A DNA stretch of 9,823 nucleotides, taken from the NCBI GenBank assembly GCA_016179005.1, contig JACOSF010000193.1:1-9823 (forward strand), read 5' to 3'. Origin of the DNA: Acidobacteriota bacterium. Lineage in GTDB: Bacteria; Acidobacteriota; Terriglobia; Acidiferrales; UBA7541. How positions within the stretch are numbered: position 1 is the stretch's first letter; every line of letters starts with the position of its first letter. The notes under the pieces were generated by a model that saw only the letters and a program-made list of their open reading frames with translations, was not told where the DNA came from and did no database searches. Positions 1-7,100 of this stretch are shown here, one piece after another. The translations under genes and the position numbers were made by a program.

Positions 1-1106
1 TGGCGGCGGATTTCGTCGAGGCGCTGGCGCACGGCGACAATGGTGGGCACCACGCGTTCGGCGGCGAGCTTGCGGCGGAAGCCGGCGGCCTCCGCGGCGA
101 CGATTTCTTCGGCGGCGAGAGCGGCGGTCTGGCGCTCTTCGAGGTTATGCGCGACCACCTGCTCGAGGTCGTCAATGTCGTAGAGGAAGACGCCAGGGAT
201 CTCGCGCACCGCGGGATCGATGTCGCGCGGCACGGCAATGTCGATGAGGAAAACGGGGCGGCCCTGGCGCTCGCGGTGCATGCGCTCGGCGTCCTCGCGG
301 GTGAGGATCACGTGCGGGCAGCCCGTGGAGCTGAGCACGATGTCGGCCTGGGCCAGATGCCGCCAGCGGTCTTCGAAGGGAACAGCGACGCCGTGCAGCA
401 GCGTGGCCAGCTCGACGGCCTTCTCGTACGTGCGATTGGTCACCCAGAGGGAACTGGCGCCGTTGGCGACGAGGTAGCGCGCGGAAAGCTCGCTCATTTT
501 GCCGGCGCCGAGCACGAGGACGTTGCGCTGCTCGAGCGAGCCGAAGATTTGCCGGGCCAGCTCGACGGCGGCGTAGGGAACGGAAACGGCGTTGGCGCCG
601 ATGGGCGTTTCGTTGCGGACGCGCTTGGCCACGCTGAGCGCTTTCTGGAAGACGGCGTCGAGGAAGCGACCGGTGGCGCCGGCCTGCTGCGCGCGGGCCC
701 AGGCGGACTTCACTTGCCCCGTGATTTCGGGCTCGCCGACGACCATGGAGTCGAGGCTGGACGTGACGCGAAAAACGTGCGCGAGCGCTTTTTCGTCGTA
801 CAAGCGATAGAAGCTGTCCCATTGTGCGGCGTCCAGGGCGAAGTCGCGGAGGAGCAACTCGCGCACGGATTCGGTGGCGGCTGCGGCGTCGCTGGCCCAG
901 AGGATGAATTCGGTGCGGTTGCAGGTGGCCAGGACGACGACTTCTTCGATGCCGCGGGCACGAGCGAGATTGTGCAGGGCCGCGTAGCGGCGGTCCTCGC
1001 TCACCCAAAAACGCTCGCGGACCTCTACTTCTGCAGAACGGTGGTTCAGGCCGATGACCGCCAGGGTGGGTTCTTCGCTAACTACATGGGCAGACGCGAG
1101 TTCCAT
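1..1106 (-). CDS. hemA: Glutamyl-tRNA reductase, partial (C-terminal end beyond left edge)
   Basis: Catalyses the NADPH-dependent reduction of glutamyl-tRNA(Glu) to glutamate-1-semialdehyde, the first committed step of C5 haem/tetrapyrrole synthesis, in the cytoplasm. Reading the minus strand from the ATG at 1106-1104 gives 368 uninterrupted codons to the window edge; the family is usually about 420 residues, so the end of the dimerisation domain is missing. Visible motifs: N-terminal VIGLNHRSA (17-25); catalytic-cysteine motif ATCNRTEF with Cys62; SLDSMVVGEPEITGQ (117-131), the family signature; and the NADPH-binding Rossmann loop VLGAGKM (198-204), followed by VTNRTYEKA and IDIAVPRDIDP. Start choice: the ATG at 1106 gives the expected N-terminus; an in-frame GTG at 1145 is possible but adds unconserved sequence. 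The Shine-Dalgarno signal is weak. The gene is divergent from the rightward gene at 2055. Identification is firm from the motifs. Confidence 0.95.
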   Translation of the reverse strand, partial: MELASAHVVSEEPTLAVIGLNHRSAEVEVRERFWVSEDRRYAALHNLARARGIEEVVVLATCNRTEFILWASDAAAATESVRELLLRDFALDAAQWDSFYRLYDEKALAHVFRVTSSLDSMVVGEPEITGQVKSAWARAQQAGATGRFLDAVFQKALSVAKRVRNETPIGANAVSVPYAAVELARQIFGSLEQRNVLVLGAGKMSELSARYLVANGASSLWVTNRTYEKAVELATLLHGVAVPFEDRWRHLAQADIVLSSTGCPHVILTREDAERMHRERQGRPVFLIDIAVPRDIDPAVREIPGVFLYDIDDLEQVVAHNLEERQTAALAAEEIVAAEAAGFRRKLAAERVVPTIVAVRQRLDEIRR

Positions 1107-1148
1107 GAGTAGCTCATGGGGGCATTCGGAGTGCCAAAGCGCCACTCA

Positions 1149-1187
1149 GAATCCTAGATAGTTAATCGAGATTACTCGACAGGATTC
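1149..1187. promoter_or_regulatory. Nested inverted repeat in the hemA upstream region
   Basis: Outer arms GAATCCT (1149-1155) and AGGATTC (1181-1187) are perfect reverse complements. Inside them TCGAG (1166-1170) and CTCGA (1175-1179) form a second perfect pair around ATTA. The element lies 43-81 bases upstream of the hemA start. A weak -35-like TTGAAT on the minus strand (1189-1184) overlaps the right outer arm, but no good -10 follows at 17 bases. It could be an operator or a structured 5' leader of hemA. No binding protein can be named from the sequence. Confidence 0.4.
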
Positions 1188-1367
1188 AAGGAGTTAGCGG
1201 ATGAAGGGGAGGGGAACTACACAGCCAGTGAAGAGCAGGTTGCGGCAAATCCCGCGAGCCAGGCGGTAAAAGTCCCAGCAATCAATGAATTGCACAGCAG
1301 GCATTTCTGCGCATGTCAGAATCAAAAGAAAATAAGGCACTTATTTCTTGTCCTTTTTCGCGAGGTT

Positions 1368-1382
1368 TGGCACGGGGGATGC
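1368..1382 (+). promoter_or_regulatory. Sigma-54-like -24/-12 promoter candidate
   Basis: TGGCACGGGGGATGC matches the sigma-54 consensus TGGCACG-N4-TTGC with the GG and GC doublets at the correct 10-base separation and a single mismatch (A for the first T of TTGC). It would direct transcription rightward into the gene-poor region at about 1394. No clear gene follows for 650 bases. The match may be chance in GC-rich DNA; no enhancer-binding site was recognised. Confidence 0.3.
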
Positions 1383-1496
1383 CCTTAACCACTTGCATAG
1401 CATTCTGATTTTGGGTCGGGCGATCATGAAAACTGTCTTCCAAAGCGCGGGAAGGAGCCAGGAATGCCACCGCACACTAGCGGAGGCTGGCTCTCT

Positions 1497-1513
1497 GCTG
1501 CACCCAGTGCAGC
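1497..1513. repeat. Perfect 7-bp hairpin
   Basis: GCTGCAC (1497-1503) and GTGCAGC (1507-1513) are perfect complements around CCA. No T-tract follows on either strand, so it is not an intrinsic terminator. It lies in the gene-poor region downstream of the sigma-54-like site. Confidence 0.4.
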
Positions 1514-1614
1514 GAACTGCCCAGAGCGCACATCCCGCAGAAATCGCCCGACCCCTTCAAGTTCGGCAGCGGTCGGACAGGGCGCACTCAGTAAACGTCC
1601 CTGCACCCCGGATA

Positions 1615-1637
1615 TCCGGCCGGACAAGCTGGCCGGA
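1615..1637. repeat. Perfect 7-bp hairpin with 9-base loop
   Basis: TCCGGCC (1615-1621) and GGCCGGA (1631-1637) are perfect complements around a 9-base loop. There is no T-tract. With the hairpin at 1497-1513 it makes this gene-free stretch look structured when transcribed, although GC-rich sequence yields such pairs by chance. Confidence 0.35.
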
Positions 1638-1793
1638 AGCCTCGGCTGGCCGCTGCCACGAAGTAGAAGGGAGCGCCCGGAGTCTGCATAAGGCTTCGGG
1701 GCATTACGCCGCCGTTCAGGAGCCTGCAGTGTTTCCCACCTTACCTACGCCCAAAATCCTGAGCGCGATCAAACAAATCCGCAGCATGGACCC

Positions 1794-1811
1794 CCCAGAA
1801 ACGTTTCTGGG
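1794..1811. promoter_or_regulatory. 18-bp perfect palindrome, possible operator
   Basis: CCCAGAAACGTTTCTGGG is a perfect dyad of 9+9 bases with no spacer, about 244 bases upstream of the YwiC-like gene start. A gapless dyad of this length is typical of binding sites of dimeric regulators. It could also fold as a 7-bp stem with an ACGT loop, but no T-run follows, so a terminator is less likely. The regulator is unknown. Confidence 0.4.
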
Positions 1812-2054
1812 CGGCGGCGTCCCTTCTTCCTTAACGAGTTTGCGTTCTAGGCGGACACTTCCCCCTCATACTGGGAAACCAGCAATCGTTTGCCTGGACG
1901 CGTTTGGCTCCCCCCGGGGCAATCGGCGTGGATAAAAAGACGGGCGCGGCGATCCAACGACCGGTTGCCTCGGGGGAGTCAGAACTGGAAACCAGCAGCT
2001 AACCTCGGTTATTCTTCCCATTCGTCTTTTTGACTTTCGAGGAGTGTCTGAACA

Positions 2055-2852
2055 ATGGCTATTCGTATGCCCGCAGAGCACGGCGCGTGGGGGATGCTGA
2101 GCGTCCCGTACCTGAGCGCGGCGGCCGTGGCCGGTGCGTGGAATGTGCCGGTGGTGCTGTGCGGTGTGCTGGCCCTGGGACTGTTCGTGCTGCGCGGCTC
2201 CGCCGACCAGCAGGGCGGCTGGCGCGCGCTGCGCAAACCGGAGCACGTGACGCTCGCGCTGATGCTGCTGGCCCTGGCCGGCGCGCTGGTGCTTGCGTAC
2301 GGGCGCTCCCAGTTAGTTGCTGTTGCCGCAGCGGGCGTCGCGCTCTATGCTCTTCAGGAAGCGGTGGTGCGCGCGCACAACGAAGCGCGCACAGAGAAAA
2401 GAAGTCTCGCGGCGGAACTCGCCGGCGTGGTGCTGCTGTCACTGGTAGCTCCGGCGGCGTGGGTTGCCGCGCGCGGGCGGCTCGAGCCGGCCGGCGTGCA
2501 GGTCTGGGCGCTGAACGTCCTGTTCTTCCTCGGTGGCGTGCTTTATGTGAAGTACCGCGTGCGCGGCCTGCTGACGCACCGCGAATTTTCCGGCTGGCAA
2601 GAGCGGCTGGCGTTTGCCTGGCCCGTGTTCATCTATCACTTTTTGCTGCTCACATTCTTGGCGGCCTCGATTTTTCTGCGGGAATTGTCAGCGGCGGTGC
2701 TGCTTGCGTTTGCGCCGGGAATTCTGCGCGCCGGCGGACTCCTCTTCCACCTCGGCGAACGGTTTCCCATTCGCCGGCTGGGCTGGATGGAGATCGCCCA
2801 TTCGATCGTGTTTGCCGCGCTGCTGGTGATGGCGTATCGGTTGGCGGGATAG
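2055..2852 (+). CDS. YwiC-like integral membrane protein
   Basis: A 265-residue hydrophobic protein. The N-terminus carries PAEHGAWGML (6-15), the PxEHGAW signature that I associate with the YwiC-like family. The rest is mainly membrane segments, roughly at residues 15-46, 66-102, 120-142, 150-166, 187-222 and 243-262, separated by short basic loops such as the stretch near 104-116. The biochemical function of the family is not established. In Bacillus, ywiC lies close to the nitrate-respiration/fnr genes, so a link to anaerobic respiration has been suggested by context only. Start: ATG at 2055 with GAGGAG at 2039-2044, ten bases upstream. It is a single-gene transcript as far as can be seen, ended by the terminator at 2908-2931 and convergent with the acetyltransferase gene on the minus strand. 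Confidence 0.8.
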   Translation: MAIRMPAEHGAWGMLSVPYLSAAAVAGAWNVPVVLCGVLALGLFVLRGSADQQGGWRALRKPEHVTLALMLLALAGALVLAYGRSQLVAVAAAGVALYALQEAVVRAHNEARTEKRSLAAELAGVVLLSLVAPAAWVAARGRLEPAGVQVWALNVLFFLGGVLYVKYRVRGLLTHREFSGWQERLAFAWPVFIYHFLLLTFLAASIFLRELSAAVLLAFAPGILRAGGLLFHLGERFPIRRLGWMEIAHSIVFAALLVMAYRLAG

Positions 2853-2901
2853 ACCACAAAGCAGAATTCAGAAATCAGAAAGAGAGTCCAAGTGAGGATT
2901 G

Positions 2902-2969
2902 TGTAGCGCCGCGCTTCAGCGCGGCATTTTTGTGTTTGGAGAGATGCCGACCTAAAGAGCGCCGCTACA
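2902..2969. repeat. Composite intergenic inverted-repeat element
   Basis: Outer arms TGTAGCG (2902-2908) and CGCTACA (2963-2969) are perfect complements and enclose the 7-bp GC hairpin at 2908-2925. This arrangement, an outer TGTAGCG/CGCTACA pair around a strong inner hairpin between genes, has the look of a dispersed intergenic repeat. Only one copy is in the window, so repetition cannot be shown here. The right arm supplies the stop codon of the acetyltransferase gene (TAG, minus strand, 2967-2965). Confidence 0.5.
2908..2931 (+). terminator. Intrinsic terminator of the YwiC-like gene
   Basis: A perfect 7-bp stem GCCGCGC/GCGCGGC with a TTCA loop (2908-2925) is followed by ATTTTT (2926-2931). 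It lies 56 bases after the stop of the YwiC-like gene. On the minus strand no T-run follows the hairpin, so it looks one-directional for the rightward transcript. Confidence 0.75.
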
Positions 2970-3438
2970 GAGTGAGGAAGAATTCGCGGGGGTCGCGGCC
3001 AGGGGAGAAGCCGAGGGAGCGGGCGAGGCGGAGCATGGGCACGTTGTCGAGCTCGGTCATGCCCCAGATTTTCTTCAGGCCTTTGCGGCGGGCTTCTGCG
3101 ATCAATTCCACGAGCAGGCGCTTGCCGAGTTTCTTGCCGCGAAAATCCTGGTGCACGAAGACGGCGACTTCGCCGGATCCGGCGTCGCTGCACAGCGCGG
3201 CATGGGCGATGATGCGGTCGCCCGCCACAACGACAAAATTGGGGAAGGCGCTCAGATTTTCGAGCCAGAATTGCGGCTCCTTGCGCGGCGGCAGGCCGAG
3301 GCACGCGCCCTTAGGCTCGAAGCTGAGGTACATGGCGATCAGCGCGCCGCGGTCGTCGGGAGTGGCGAGCCGCAGGGTGAGCGCGGGGCCGGAAGTCTCC
3401 GGCGCGGCAGCGGCGATGGTCTCTCCAGCAAGCGTCAT
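2965..3438 (-). CDS. GNAT family N-acetyltransferase
   Basis: A 157-residue protein that probably transfers an acetyl group from acetyl-CoA to an amine of a small molecule or protein; the substrate cannot be read from sequence. After about 20 unconserved residues, TLRLATPDDRGALIAMY begins the GNAT fold. The acetyl-CoA-binding motif A is VAVFVHQDFRGKKLGKRLL, with the R-G-x-x-L-G pyrophosphate loop near residues 99-104, followed by a basic helix. NVPMLRLARSLGF near 131-143 is the usual C-terminal N..M..LA..LGF motif. The length is normal for a single-domain GNAT. Its ATG overlaps the TGA of the upstream hemerythrin-like gene (shared ATGA, 3438-3435), with AGGGG six bases before the start, so the two are probably translationally coupled. 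The stop codon lies in the right arm of the repeat at 2902-2969. Confidence 0.88.
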   Translation of the reverse strand: MTLAGETIAAAAPETSGPALTLRLATPDDRGALIAMYLSFEPKGACLGLPPRKEPQFWLENLSAFPNFVVVAGDRIIAHAALCSDAGSGEVAVFVHQDFRGKKLGKRLLVELIAEARRKGLKKIWGMTELDNVPMLRLARSLGFSPGRDPREFFLTL

Positions 3439-3893
3439 AGGAACCCCTGGAGTTCGTGATCTTCCGCAGTGAAGTGATGGCGCAGGGCGCGCGACACATC
3501 CATCCCCAGTTCCTTTAGATTCATGACGGCGGCCTGGAGATCCGACGCATTGGCCAATTCGTCCAGCGCCACGCAGAAGGAGTTGACCATGGTGAAGAGA
3601 ACGATGTGCTGGCGCTTCATTTCCTCCACGAAGGCGGAAAGCTCGGTGCTCACATCGGCAACGGTTTTGAACAGTTTGCTCTCTTCGCGCATGAAAAGCT
3701 CAGGGAGGCGCCGGGCCATCGCGAGAGTGATGGCTCTCGCCTTAACCACGCAGTGCGTATCGGTCATGTCCGCGGAGCCGGTGCCCATGTGCTCGAGGGC
3801 CAGATCCAGCGCAGAAAGCTCGTGCAGCATTTCCTGGTGATCGCGGTGGATTCGTTCAGACTCGCTTTGAAAAACCGGATTCAGCGCAGCCAT
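3435..3893 (-). CDS. Hemerythrin-like HHE-domain protein
   Basis: A 152-residue, all-helical protein. Members of the HHE family bind a di-iron centre and act in O2 or NO sensing, iron handling or repair of Fe-S/di-iron proteins. Candidate ligands: H16/H19 in RIHRDHQEM (helix 1), E70 and E71 in FMREESKLF (helix 2), H96 in KRQHIVLF (helix 3), and H140 with E144 in RHHFTAEDHEL (helix 4). The helix-2 histidine normally four residues before the glutamate is replaced by Leu66, so the metal site is atypical. No signal peptide or membrane segment is seen. Start: ATG at 3893, with AGGTG just upstream on the minus strand. It is the first gene of an operon with the GNAT gene and is divergent from the pyruvate:ferredoxin oxidoreductase gene, itself an oxygen-sensitive enzyme type, which fits a protective or sensing role (inference). 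Confidence 0.75.
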   Translation of the reverse strand: MAALNPVFQSESERIHRDHQEMLHELSALDLALEHMGTGSADMTDTHCVVKARAITLAMARRLPELFMREESKLFKTVADVSTELSAFVEEMKRQHIVLFTMVNSFCVALDELANASDLQAAVMNLKELGMDVSRALRHHFTAEDHELQGFL

Positions 3894-4193
3894 GTTTCAC
3901 CTCGCCCAGAATTCCTTATGTCTTAGGGGAGCATGTGGCTTTCCATTCTAGCCCCGTGGGCAATGGAAGTCTCTAATCCATGCATTCTATATCACTTGTC
4001 AAGATTCGCCAGCGTACACGCGGCTACGGAAAACGACACAATTGTGAGGCGAGTGGCGCAGAGCATGCGCGAGGTCGCGCTAGGAAGCGTAAAGAAAAAC
4101 AACTGCCAAAGATAACCTCATCCGTGTCAGGATGTTACGGGTGGGACTTATGGAAGGTTGTGTGCAACCCAACATCGGATTGAGGGGGATTCC
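3894..4193. promoter_or_regulatory. Divergent promoter region, hemerythrin-like operon / PFOR operon
   Basis: A 300-bp gene-free region that must drive both transcription units. On the minus strand TTGACA (4002-3997) is a perfect -35 hexamer pointing to the hemerythrin-like gene, but the sequence 17-18 bases on (GGATTA/GATTAG) is a poor -10. Near the right end a small dyad GGTTG-TGTG-CAACC (4156-4169) lies 24 bases before the oxidoreductase start. A TGG...GC pair with sigma-54 spacing at 4054-4068 matches too few other consensus bases to call. No classical FNR box (TTGAT-N4-ATCAA) was found. Confidence 0.5.
4156..4169. repeat. Small dyad in the PFOR leader
   Basis: GGTTG (4156-4160) and CAACC (4165-4169) are perfect complements around TGTG. 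The dyad ends 12 bases before the Shine-Dalgarno sequence GAGGGG (4182-4187) of the oxidoreductase gene, so it could be an operator half-site pair or a leader hairpin. It is short enough to be chance. Confidence 0.3.
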
Positions 4194-7100
4194 ATGGCTA
4201 GTTCATTTTTGACAGAAACGGTACCTGCGAGTAGTAGCCGCAAAGTTCGCTTCCCCGGCATGCTGACTACGACGGACGGCTCCGGGGCGGTGGTGTGGGT
4301 GGAGTCGCACATCGCGCAGGGCGCCTGCGCCTATCCGATTACGCCTTCGACGCCGATGGGCGACGGATTCGCCGTGGAATACTCCAACGGCAAAAAGAAT
4401 CTCTGGGGCGAACGGCTGGAGTTCCTCGAGCCGGAATCAGAGCACAGCTCCGCCTCGGCGTGCGAAGGCTACGCGCTGGCCGGCGGACGCGTGTCGAATT
4501 TTACTTCCGGGCAGGGACTCATCCTGATGAAGGAAGTGCTTTACGTGATTTCCGGCAAGCGGCTTCCGGTGGTGTTCCACATCGGCGCGCGCGCGCTGAC
4601 TTCGCATTCGCTGAACGTCCACGCCGGGCACGACGACGTGATGGGCGTGGCCGACGTGGGCTGGGGCATGCTCTTCGGGCGCAATGCGCAGGAGGCCGCA
4701 GACCTCGCGCTGATCGCGCGGCGCGCGGCGGAGGATTCCGAGACGCCGTTCATGAACATCCAGGACGGCTTTCTAACCACGCACACGCTGGAAACCATCT
4801 TGTTGCCCGAGCCGGAAATGATGAAGGAATTCGTCGGCGCACCGGCCGAAAAAGTGCGCAAGCTCTTCGATCCGCAGAACCCGGTGATGAGCGGCGTGGT
4901 GCAAAACCAGGACAGCTACATGAAGGGCAAAGTGGCGCAGCGGCATTTCTACGAACGCGTGGCGCCGGCACTGCGCAATGCGATGCAGCAGTTCGGCGAG
5001 CTGACCGGGCGGGCGTACAACTTCGTGCGCGCCTACCGCATGGAAGACGCCGAGTATGCATTCATCGGCCTGGGCTCGATGCTGGAGACAGCCGAAGCCA
5101 CGGTGGATTATCTGCGCGGGAAGGGAATGAAGATCGGCGCCATCCACGTGACCAGCTTCCGGCCGTTCCCGGCGCGCGAAATTGTCGAGCTGCTGAAGAA
5201 CTGCCGCGCGGCGTCGGTGATTGAGCGCTGCGACGTGCCGCTGGCGGAGTCAAACCCGCTGACAACGGAAGTCAAAGCGGCGCTGGCGGACGGGATGTCC
5301 GAAGGAATCCTGGCGCGCATGCCGGAAATTTTTTCCGGCGTGGCCGGGCTTGGAGGGCGGGACACACGGCCGGGACACTTTGTCGCGGCGGCGGAGAACA
5401 TGGCGCGGGGCGCGCAGGGCAAGAAATTCTTCATCCTCGGCGTGAAACACGCGGATGCCATCGAAGCGACCGTGGACCCCGACGTGCGGCCCGAAAATGC
5501 GTATTCGATGCGCGGGCATTCGGTGGGCGGCTTTGGCTCGGTGACGACGAACAAAGTAATTGCCTCGGTGGCGTCCGATCTATTCGGGCTCTACGCGCAG
5601 GCGTTTCCGAAGTACGGCTCGGAGAAAAAAGGTCTGCCGACAAACTACTACCTGACGCTGGCAGGGGAGCCCATCCGGTTGCACGCGGAACTCAACATCG
5701 TGGACTTCGTGGCCATCCAGGACCAGAACGCGTTTCTCTCGGGCGACCCGCTGGTGGGGCTGCTGCCGGGCGGAATCATCTACCTGCAATCGAACCAGCC
5801 GGCGGACAAAGTGTGGGCGAGTCTGCCGGGCGCGGTGCGGCAGACGATCCGCGAGCGCAAGCTGCGCCTGTTTGCGCTGGACGCGCAGCGCATTGCCAAG
5901 GAATCGTCGAGCCGGATGGATTTGCAGGTGCGCATGCAGGGCATCGTGCTGATGGGCGCGTTCCTGCGGCTAACACCGTTTGGGGAGCGCGCGGGGCTCG
6001 ACGAGGAACGTCTGTTCAGCTCGCTCGAAAAGACGCTTACCAAATACTTCGGCAAGCGCGGCGGGCAAGTGGTGGCAGACAACCTGTCGGCGGCGCGGCG
6101 CGGCTACTCCGAAGTGGCGGAGATACTCCCGCCGGCCGAGGAACTGAAGTCCGAAGCGAAGAAGCCGTGGCAGTCGCTGCCCATGGCCGGCGAACTGATG
6201 CCCGAAAACTTCTGCGAGCACATCATCGGCAGCTACGCGCGTGGGCGCGAGACGGACCTGGAAGCCGATGAATACGTGGCGCGCAGCCTGATGCCGCCTT
6301 CGAGCGCGCTGCACCGCAGCTTCCGCACGCTGGCTCCGGAAATCCCCGCGTTCTCCTTCCAGGCCTGCGTGGGCTGCATGGAGTGCGTGAACGAGTGCCC
6401 GGACACGGCCATCCTGGCAAAAGTGGTTGAGCCGGGCGTGTTGGAGGAACGGCTGGCGAAAATCGAGCGGCTGGACCTGCGCGAGAGCGTGAAGCAGTGC
6501 TTCTCCACCACCAACAAATATTTCGAGCTGTTGGTGAAGAAAGGCGAAGCCGGCGGGCTCTTCGGCATTTTCGTGGACCCGGACAAGTGCAAGGGCTGCG
6601 GGGAATGCGTGGTGGTTTGCGGCACGCACAACGCGCTGAAGATGGTGCCCAAGACGGACGTGGACCTGGGCCACTTCGACGTGGCCATGGACCTCTACCG
6701 GCACCTGCCGGACACGCCGGCGAAATTCATCAATGAAAAGGCGCTGGGCGACATGATGCTGGCGCAGCGCGCGCAGCTTTTTGCCGGCGGCGCGGGCTCG
6801 TGCATGGGCTGCGGAGAAGTCACCGCGGTGCGGCAAATGCTGGCGGCGACAGGCTTCCAGTACGGCGCGGAGAACATGGGCATCGTGGCGGCAACAGGCT
6901 GCAACACCGTGTTCAGCTCGACGTATCCGTTCAATCCGTTCGCGGTGCCGTGGACGAACTCGCTGTTTGAAAACGCGCCGGCGGACGCCATGGGCGTGCG
7001 GCTGCGCTGGGACCAGGAAGGCCACAACCAGCGACGGCTGTGGGTGATCGGCGGCGATGGCGCGCTCTACGACATCGGCTTCGGATCTCTATCGAGGATG

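Larger units (their letters stand above)
1107..2054. other. Gene-poor 948-bp region with several inverted repeats
   Basis: No convincing protein gene. The longest open frame (1348-1935, plus) and its overlapping frames give low-complexity Arg/Ser/Pro-rich translations with no recognisable motif. The best-supported start is an ATG at 1464 preceded by AAGGAG (1452-1457) at good spacing; it opens a 75-codon frame to 1691, but its product resembles nothing I know and I do not call it a gene. The stretch holds a nested inverted repeat (1149-1187), a sigma-54-like site (1368-1382), two perfect hairpins (1497-1513 and 1615-1637) and an 18-bp palindrome (1794-1811). It must also hold the hemA promoter (leftward) and the promoter of the YwiC-like gene (rightward). 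Base composition at 1141-1430 is visibly more AT-rich than the flanking genes, as expected for a regulatory zone. The part from 1430 to 1830 could be a structured non-coding RNA or a decayed gene. Confidence 0.6.

Noticed and set aside
147..1112. Long plus-strand open frame of 321 codons
   Set aside because: It is the antisense shadow of hemA: the minus strand carries all glutamyl-tRNA reductase motifs in a different frame, and this product matches nothing.
1430..1830. Known structural RNA (RNase P RNA, tmRNA, SRP RNA)
   Set aside because: I looked for the conserved cores of these RNAs on both strands and found none; only generic hairpins remain.
1348..1935. 195-codon plus-strand open frame in the gene-poor region
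   Set aside because: The translation is compositionally biased and lacks any motif, the start has no good Shine-Dalgarno, and hairpins and a palindrome lie inside it.
2030..3472. 480-codon plus-strand frame spanning the YwiC-like gene and the region after it
   Set aside because: It overlaps the YwiC-like gene in another frame, crosses a strong terminator and lies antisense to the GNAT gene; Arg/Ala-rich translation typical of GC-rich shadows.
4054..4068. Possible sigma-54 site upstream of PFOR
   Set aside because: GG and GC doublets have the right spacing, but three other consensus positions fail; expected often by chance in GC-rich DNA.
4158..4193. Upstream TTG start for PFOR adding 12 residues
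   Set aside because: No Shine-Dalgarno before it, and it lies inside the small dyad; ATG at 4194 has GAGGGG at ideal spacing.
5970..7025. 351-codon minus-strand frame within the oxidoreductase gene
   Set aside because: His/Arg-rich antisense shadow of the PFOR coding sequence, with no start signal or motif.
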